Assembly (NCBI GenBank): GCA_003531115.1
Contig: DQHT01000157.1
Location: 1-10,610 of the forward strand
DNA length: 10,610 nt
Reading direction: 5' to 3'
From: Bacteroidota bacterium
Lineage (GTDB): Bacteria > Bacteroidota > Bacteroidia > UBA8524
Shown one piece after another: positions 7,034 to 10,610 of this stretch. Each line of letters starts with the position of its first letter. The stretch's first letter is position 1. Under the pieces are notes generated by a model. That model was given only the letters and a program-made list of their open reading frames with translations. It had not been told where the DNA came from and made no database searches. A program made the position numbers and the translations under genes.

Positions 7034-8337
7034 AGCGCAGTTCCTCTCCGAACGATGGTTTCATACGTTTTTCTCCACCCTTTCCAGTCGTCAAAGTCGC
7101 TGAGAGATTCGTTATGGAAGACACTAATAAAAGTCCCGTGAACCTTTTTCACTTCGTCCATCAGCGAATTCACATGCTCGGCCGCGCTTTGCGGATCCAG
7201 TTTCATAAACCTGTTCAATGCCACATCCATAACAGCAAACGGATAGAGAATAAGTTTTGTGCTTTCGTTTTTTTGCAGGTCGAAGAAGGGATACGGACTA
7301 CAAATGCCCGCCCTGAATCCGGTAATTTCAGAATAGCCCATGGAGTGGTCATTTTCGATCTCAAAATGATTTAACAACTTATAGGTCACCCGAACATCCA
7401 GCTTTAAAAAATGTTGACGGCTGCTTTTTACCTCCTTCAGCGTGATATTCCTGAGTCGGATTATTTCTTCCTTTACCCTTTTTTTGATTTTATGGGAATG
7501 GTAGGATGGATGGATACCCACCTCGTGTTTTTCCGAAAGGTCCTGTATCAGTTGAATGAAACTCTCATTTTCGAAATCGATGCTTTTATCATACTTGCCA
7601 TGATTGGCCAGCAACACGAAATAAATGACCTCGGCCCCAAGCTCATTATGGATTTTCTCCTGGTAATCGAAATTGTCGTAGGGGTCTTTTTCCTTTCCTC
7701 TTAAAACACGACTTCGCGTGGCGATCTTTTTGAGGTCGAACTTTAAAAAATCACGTAAAAACCCACCAAAGTTTCTCCAAAATCCTTTGTGCAGATAGCA
7801 ATAGGCCATATCCACATCAATGGTGCTGATAAATTTAAAAGCATTTTGGTTATAGGCATAACTCGGATGTTTCTCTGCCAGCATTGCCGCAAGTTTCATC
7901 GCATAGTTATTGACTACCGGGGTCTGCAGAAATTCTTCCTTAAAAGCCAGGCTTTCCGTGTGAGGGAACCGGCCATGTTGATCGCTTTTGTAGGGAAGGT
8001 ATTCCTCATAACGGCTCAGCAGGTAAAAGGCCGCAGCAAAAAGATCAAAGGGACATTCGCCTTTTTTGTCAGTCTGAAAGAAGCAGGGCAGGTCCTCCCA
8101 CTTTTTTACTTTAATTTTTTGCTCCCCAATTTCGGTTTCGAACAAGATTCCATAGGGAACGATGCGCAAACTTTTTTTATGCTCCCGTTCGCTGTAATTG
8201 ATGCGGGGCAGGTCGATCTTTTTAAATTTATCCCAATCGGTAATGAGTTTATACTCTAAGCCCAGGCATCGTTTAAAGAGTACCTCTAAGGTGTATTGCA
8301 GTCTTGGACTTTTGTTCTCTGAGTAGATGGTGATCAT
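7030..8337 (-). CDS. NodB-like polysaccharide deacetylase family protein
   Basis: This 435-residue protein probably removes N- or O-acetyl groups from a polysaccharide or glycan precursor. An N-terminal domain of about 160 residues, with CPFDLFAAAFYLLSRYEEY at 95-113, matches the helper region usually found before this Bacteroidota deacetylase type. The NodB-like part follows. It shows STIDVD (171-176, metal and catalytic Asp174/Asp176), the metal motif H276-x3-H280 (EVGIHPSYHSH), GFRAGICSPYPF (340-351, Arg342 motif) and a late VFHNE (His408). All main catalytic motifs are present. No signal peptide or membrane helix is seen, unlike exported chitin or peptidoglycan deacetylases, so it may act on cytoplasmic or lipid-linked intermediates. 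It is the first gene of the three-gene unit and diverges from gmd over 65 bp. Confidence 0.85.
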   Translation of the reverse strand: MITIYSENKSPRLQYTLEVLFKRCLGLEYKLITDWDKFKKIDLPRINYSEREHKKSLRIVPYGILFETEIGEQKIKVKKWEDLPCFFQTDKKGECPFDLFAAAFYLLSRYEEYLPYKSDQHGRFPHTESLAFKEEFLQTPVVNNYAMKLAAMLAEKHPSYAYNQNAFKFISTIDVDMAYCYLHKGFWRNFGGFLRDFLKFDLKKIATRSRVLRGKEKDPYDNFDYQEKIHNELGAEVIYFVLLANHGKYDKSIDFENESFIQLIQDLSEKHEVGIHPSYHSHKIKKRVKEEIIRLRNITLKEVKSSRQHFLKLDVRVTYKLLNHFEIENDHSMGYSEITGFRAGICSPYPFFDLQKNESTKLILYPFAVMDVALNRFMKLDPQSAAEHVNSLMDEVKKVHGTFISVFHNESLSDFDDWKGWRKTYETIVRRGTAL

Positions 8338-8344
8338 GTCTGCA

Positions 8345-8379
8345 CGAAATCCCTTAGTTTCGCAGGTATTCGAAATTTC
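8345..8379. promoter_or_regulatory. Shared divergent regulatory region with phased CGAAA half-sites
   Basis: The 65 bp between the deacetylase start (8337) and gmd start (8403) must hold both divergent promoters. Three half-sites lie exactly 13 bp apart in alternating orientation: CGAAAT (8345), TTTCG (8358) and CGAAAT (8371), the last running into a TTTC. TAGTTTCG at 8355-8362 is one base off the TAnnTTTG -7 box for gmd, but no convincing -33 element lies at the right distance. An operator for a dimeric regulator is possible; the evidence is pattern only. Confidence 0.3.
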
Positions 8380-8402
8380 TTCAAATTAAGGCAAAAATTA
8401 AC

Positions 8403-9539
8403 ATGAAAGTAGCACTGATTACCGGCGTTACGGGACAAGACGGGGCCTATCTCTCCGAATTTCTATTGAATAAGGGCTACGAGGTACATGGTATCAAGCG
8501 CCGCAGCTCCCTCCTGAACACCGACAGGATCGACCATCTGTATCAGGATCCCCATGAGCGCAACCTGCGTTTTCATCTTCATTATGGAGACATGACCGAC
8601 TCCACCAACCTGATCCGCATCATACAAGAGACCCAGCCCGATGAAATTTATAACCTCGCCGCACAGTCGCATGTAAAAGTTTCCTTTGAAACGCCTGAGT
8701 ATACGGCCAATGCAGACGGGGTAGGGGTTCTGCGTATCCTCGAGGCCATTCGTATTTTGGGTATGGAAAAAAAGACCCGTTTTTACCAGGCTTCTACTTC
8801 TGAATTGTATGGATTGGTGCAGGAAGTTCCACAAAGTGAAAAAACCCCGTTTTATCCACGCTCGCCCTATGCTGCTGCGAAATTGTATGCCTACTGGATA
8901 GCGGTCAATTACCGCGAGGCCTATGGTATGTTCGCCAGCAATGGAATATTGTTTAACCACGAATCGCCTATTCGCGGAGAAACTTTTGTGACGAGAAAAA
9001 TTACACGAGCCACAGCGCGTATCGTGCTCGGCGCGCAGGAAACCATGTATCTGGGCAATCTCGATGCACGCCGCGACTGGGGACATGCCAAAGATTATGT
9101 CGAAGCCATGTGGCTGATCATGCAACACCATAAAGCCGATGATTTTGTGGTGGCAACAGGCATTACTACGCCCGTTCGTGATTTTGTGAAGCTGAGCTTT
9201 GCAGAGGCGGGTATTGGTTTACGTTTTGAAGGAAAAGACGAGGCCGAAACAGGGATCATTGATTCGATAGACAAAACAAAAGCCGAAGCCTTTGGCGTGA
9301 AATTAGAGGCGATCAAAACCGGACAAGTCGTTGTGCGTATCGACCCGAAATATTATCGTCCCACTGAGGTAGACCTGCTCATTGGCGATGGAAGCAAAGC
9401 CAAAGCCGATCTGAACTGGACCCCAAAATACGACCTGAAAGCTTTAATTGAAGACATGATGCAAAGCGACATGCACGCCATGCAAAAGGATGCGTATTTA
9501 AAAGAGGGAGGCTATAACACCCTCAACTATTTCGAATAA
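8403..9539 (+). CDS. gmd: GDP-mannose 4,6-dehydratase
   Basis: The enzyme converts GDP-D-mannose to GDP-4-keto-6-deoxy-D-mannose in the cytosol, the first step towards GDP-L-fucose and related 6-deoxy sugars. The 378-residue protein is an extended-SDR enzyme. The NADP-binding glycine motif is GVTGQDG at 8-14. ASTSELYG (130-137) contains Thr132 and Glu134, and SPYAAAK (154-160) gives the catalytic Tyr156-x3-Lys160. The substrate segment [17 protein letters not shown] (184-200) and the [14 protein letters not shown] signature (224-237) are typical of Gmd. Length and full motif conservation indicate an intact enzyme. It starts the + strand unit, is followed by fcl after 3 nt, and diverges from the deacetylase operon. 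Confidence 0.97.
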   Translation: MKVALITGVTGQDGAYLSEFLLNKGYEVHGIKRRSSLLNTDRIDHLYQDPHERNLRFHLHYGDMTDSTNLIRIIQETQPDEIYNLAAQSHVKVSFETPEYTANADGVGVLRILEAIRILGMEKKTRFYQASTSELYGLVQEVPQSEKTPFYPRSPYAAAKLYAYWIAVNYREAYGMFASNGILFNHESPIRGETFVTRKITRATARIVLGAQETMYLGNLDARRDWGHAKDYVEAMWLIMQHHKADDFVVATGITTPVRDFVKLSFAEAGIGLRFEGKDEAETGIIDSIDKTKAEAFGVKLEAIKTGQVVVRIDPKYYRPTEVDLLIGDGSKAKADLNWTPKYDLKALIEDMMQSDMHAMQKDAYLKEGGYNTLNYFE

Positions 9540-9542
9540 GGT

Positions 9543-10478
9543 ATGGAGAAAGAAGCAAAAATATACATAGCCGGCCATCGCGGTATGGTAGGATCTGCAG
9601 TGAGCAGAAAGTTGACCAAGGAAGGCTTTACCAATGTTGTCACACGTACTTCAGCCGAATTAGACCTGCGTGACCAGGCTGCAGTAGCTGCCTTTTTCCA
9701 AAAAGAAAAACCCGATTACGTTTTTTTAGCCGCCGCCAAGGTAGGAGGCATCGTAGCCAACAATACATACAGGGCTGATTTTCTGTATGATAATTTGATG
9801 ATAGAAAGCAATATTCTCCATCAAAGCCATGTAAACGGAGTCAAAAAGCTGATGTTCTTTGGATCCTCCTGCATCTACCCCAAGCTAGCCCCGCAGCCCT
9901 TAAAAGAAGAATATTTGCTGACGGGCCTCCTGGAGCCCACCAATGAACCCTATGCCATTGCCAAGATCGCCGGCATCAAACTCTGCGAAGCCTACCGCGA
10001 TCAGTATGGCGCCAATTTTATAGCCGTTATGCCTACGAACCTCTATGGCTATAACGACAATTACCATCCTGAAAATTCGCATGTTTTACCAGCCCTGATC
10101 CGCAAGTTCCACGAAGCAAAAACGGAGAACAAGCCTTCCGTGGAGATCTGGGGCACCGGCTCTCCCCTGAGGGAATTCATGTTTGCCGATGACCTGGCCG
10201 ACGCCTGTTTTTTATTGATGGAAACGTACAATGAAAAACAATTTGTGAATGTGGGAGTAGGAGAGGATATCTCCATCAAAGACCTGGCATTGCTCATTAA
10301 ACGAGTGGTAGGCTACGAAGGCGAACTGCGTTTCAATACCGATAAACCCGATGGCACTCCCAGGAAATTAATGGATGTGAGTACGCTCAAACGATTGGGA
10401 TTTAAGCCTTCCGTATCATTAGAAGCGGGGATTGTCCTGGCGTATCAGGACTTTCTTGGTAAGGAAGTAGGGAAGTAG
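9543..10478 (+). CDS. fcl: GDP-L-fucose synthase (epimerase/reductase)
   Basis: This enzyme performs the 3,5-epimerisation and NADPH-dependent 4-reduction that turn the Gmd product into GDP-L-fucose. The 311-residue SDR protein has GHRGMVGSA (11-19) for cofactor binding, and SSCIYPK (108-114) with Ser108 and Cys110. Tyr137 and Lys141 lie in NEPYAIAK, and His180 in [10 protein letters not shown]. These correspond to Ser107, Cys109, Tyr136, Lys140 and His179 of the E. coli enzyme with a constant offset of one, so the active site is complete. Only 3 nt separate it from gmd, so the pair is very likely co-transcribed. Its last codons and stop are embedded in an 8-bp tandem repeat. No clear rho-independent terminator follows within the window. 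Confidence 0.97.
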   Translation: MEKEAKIYIAGHRGMVGSAVSRKLTKEGFTNVVTRTSAELDLRDQAAVAAFFQKEKPDYVFLAAAKVGGIVANNTYRADFLYDNLMIESNILHQSHVNGVKKLMFFGSSCIYPKLAPQPLKEEYLLTGLLEPTNEPYAIAKIAGIKLCEAYRDQYGANFIAVMPTNLYGYNDNYHPENSHVLPALIRKFHEAKTENKPSVEIWGTGSPLREFMFADDLADACFLLMETYNEKQFVNVGVGEDISIKDLALLIKRVVGYEGELRFNTDKPDGTPRKLMDVSTLKRLGFKPSVSLEAGIVLAYQDFLGKEVGK

Positions 10479-10483
10479 GGAAG
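10463..10483 (+). repeat. 8-bp tandem repeat across the fcl stop codon
   Basis: GGAAGTAG occurs at 10463-10470 and 10471-10478 with a partial third copy GGAAG at 10479-10483. The fcl stop TAG is the end of the second unit. The added GKEVGK tail is dispensable-looking. Gain of a unit keeps the same stop, and loss of one gives a stop within two codons, so slippage would hardly alter the protein. Confidence 0.6.
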
Positions 10484-10527
10484 ATTTGAGGACCAGAGAC
10501 ATGGGGTGAATATTTAACACACTTCCT

Positions 10528-10539
10528 GGTTCATGAACC
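10528..10539. other. 12-bp perfect palindrome downstream of fcl
   Basis: GGTTCATGAACC is a perfect inverted repeat about 50 bp after the fcl stop. No T-tract follows, so it is not a standard terminator. It could be a weak hairpin or protein-binding site, or chance. I see nothing else coding in 10479-10587. Confidence 0.3.
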
Positions 10540-10587
10540 CAATCTTCATCTTTCGGATATGATCTCAAGCCAACCCATCGCCAAAAT

Positions 10588-10610
10588 CCCCCTTCGGAGG
10601 GGGCAGGGGG
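10588..10610. repeat. Dispersed palindromic GC-rich repeat, right copy
   Basis: CCCCCT (10588-10593), a TCGG loop and AGGGGG (10598-10603) form a strong hairpin, followed by CAGGGGG to the window end. Positions 10592-10610 are identical to 1-19. It is a REP-like intergenic element whose true right end lies outside the window. Confidence 0.65.

Noticed and set aside
7789..8259. 156-aa + strand open frame opposite the deacetylase
   Set aside because: It is antisense to the NodB-like gene, whose catalytic motifs are intact; no family resemblance was seen.
8463..9131. 222-aa - strand open frame inside gmd
   Set aside because: gmd on the other strand carries every expected motif; this frame is a shadow.
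10463..10483. Phase-variation switch in fcl by the 8-bp tandem repeat
   Set aside because: Unit gain leaves the stop unchanged and unit loss only swaps the terminal residue, so slippage would not switch the protein off.

Overview
The window looks like chromosomal DNA from a Bacteroidota bacterium. The evidence is a membrane-anchored SurA/PpiD-like isomerase of about 700 residues, an RluD-type protein with an acidic N-terminus, an ATPase with a DUF4143-type C-terminal part, and promoters resembling the Bacteroidota TTG...TAnnTTTG pattern. Start codons have little Shine-Dalgarno character. I cannot place it below phylum with confidence; Saprospiria or Cytophagia-like groups would fit.

Layout: (1) Positions 1-236 are an AT-rich non-coding leader. 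It opens with a GC-rich dispersed repeat and contains five copies of an 11-bp element (consensus ATATCAAAATA) at an exact 22-bp period. These run into a good Bacteroidota-type promoter for (2) an AAA+ ATPase with a PD-(D/E)XK-like C-terminal part (+ strand). (3) A secreted Asp-box (BNR) sialidase-like protein follows convergently on the - strand. (4) A divergent intergenic region holds a strong terminator-like hairpin about 40 nt upstream of (5) an RluD-type 23S rRNA pseudouridine synthase (+). (6) A bidirectional terminator separates it from a convergent - strand unit of three tightly packed genes. Read in transcription order these are a NodB-like polysaccharide deacetylase, a FemAB/GNAT-like acyltransferase (4-nt overlap) and a PpiD-like periplasmic folding factor (3-nt gap). 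(7) Diverging from that unit across 65 bp are gmd and fcl (3-nt gap), the two-step pathway from GDP-D-mannose to GDP-L-fucose. (8) The window closes with a second copy of the dispersed repeat that opens it.

Functional reading: the right half is a cell-surface glycan region. gmd-fcl make the activated fucose donor, and the divergent deacetylase and FemAB-like enzymes look like modifiers of a surface polysaccharide or its precursor. The periplasmic isomerase is transcriptionally attached to them. The left half is unrelated housekeeping (RluD) and accessory (ATPase, sialidase-like) content.

Nothing here is clearly a new system. The signal that ordinary annotation does not explain is the 22-bp-phased array abutting the ATPase promoter. 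It also shows that the longest reading of the ATPase gene, from TTG 189, probably starts inside its own promoter.
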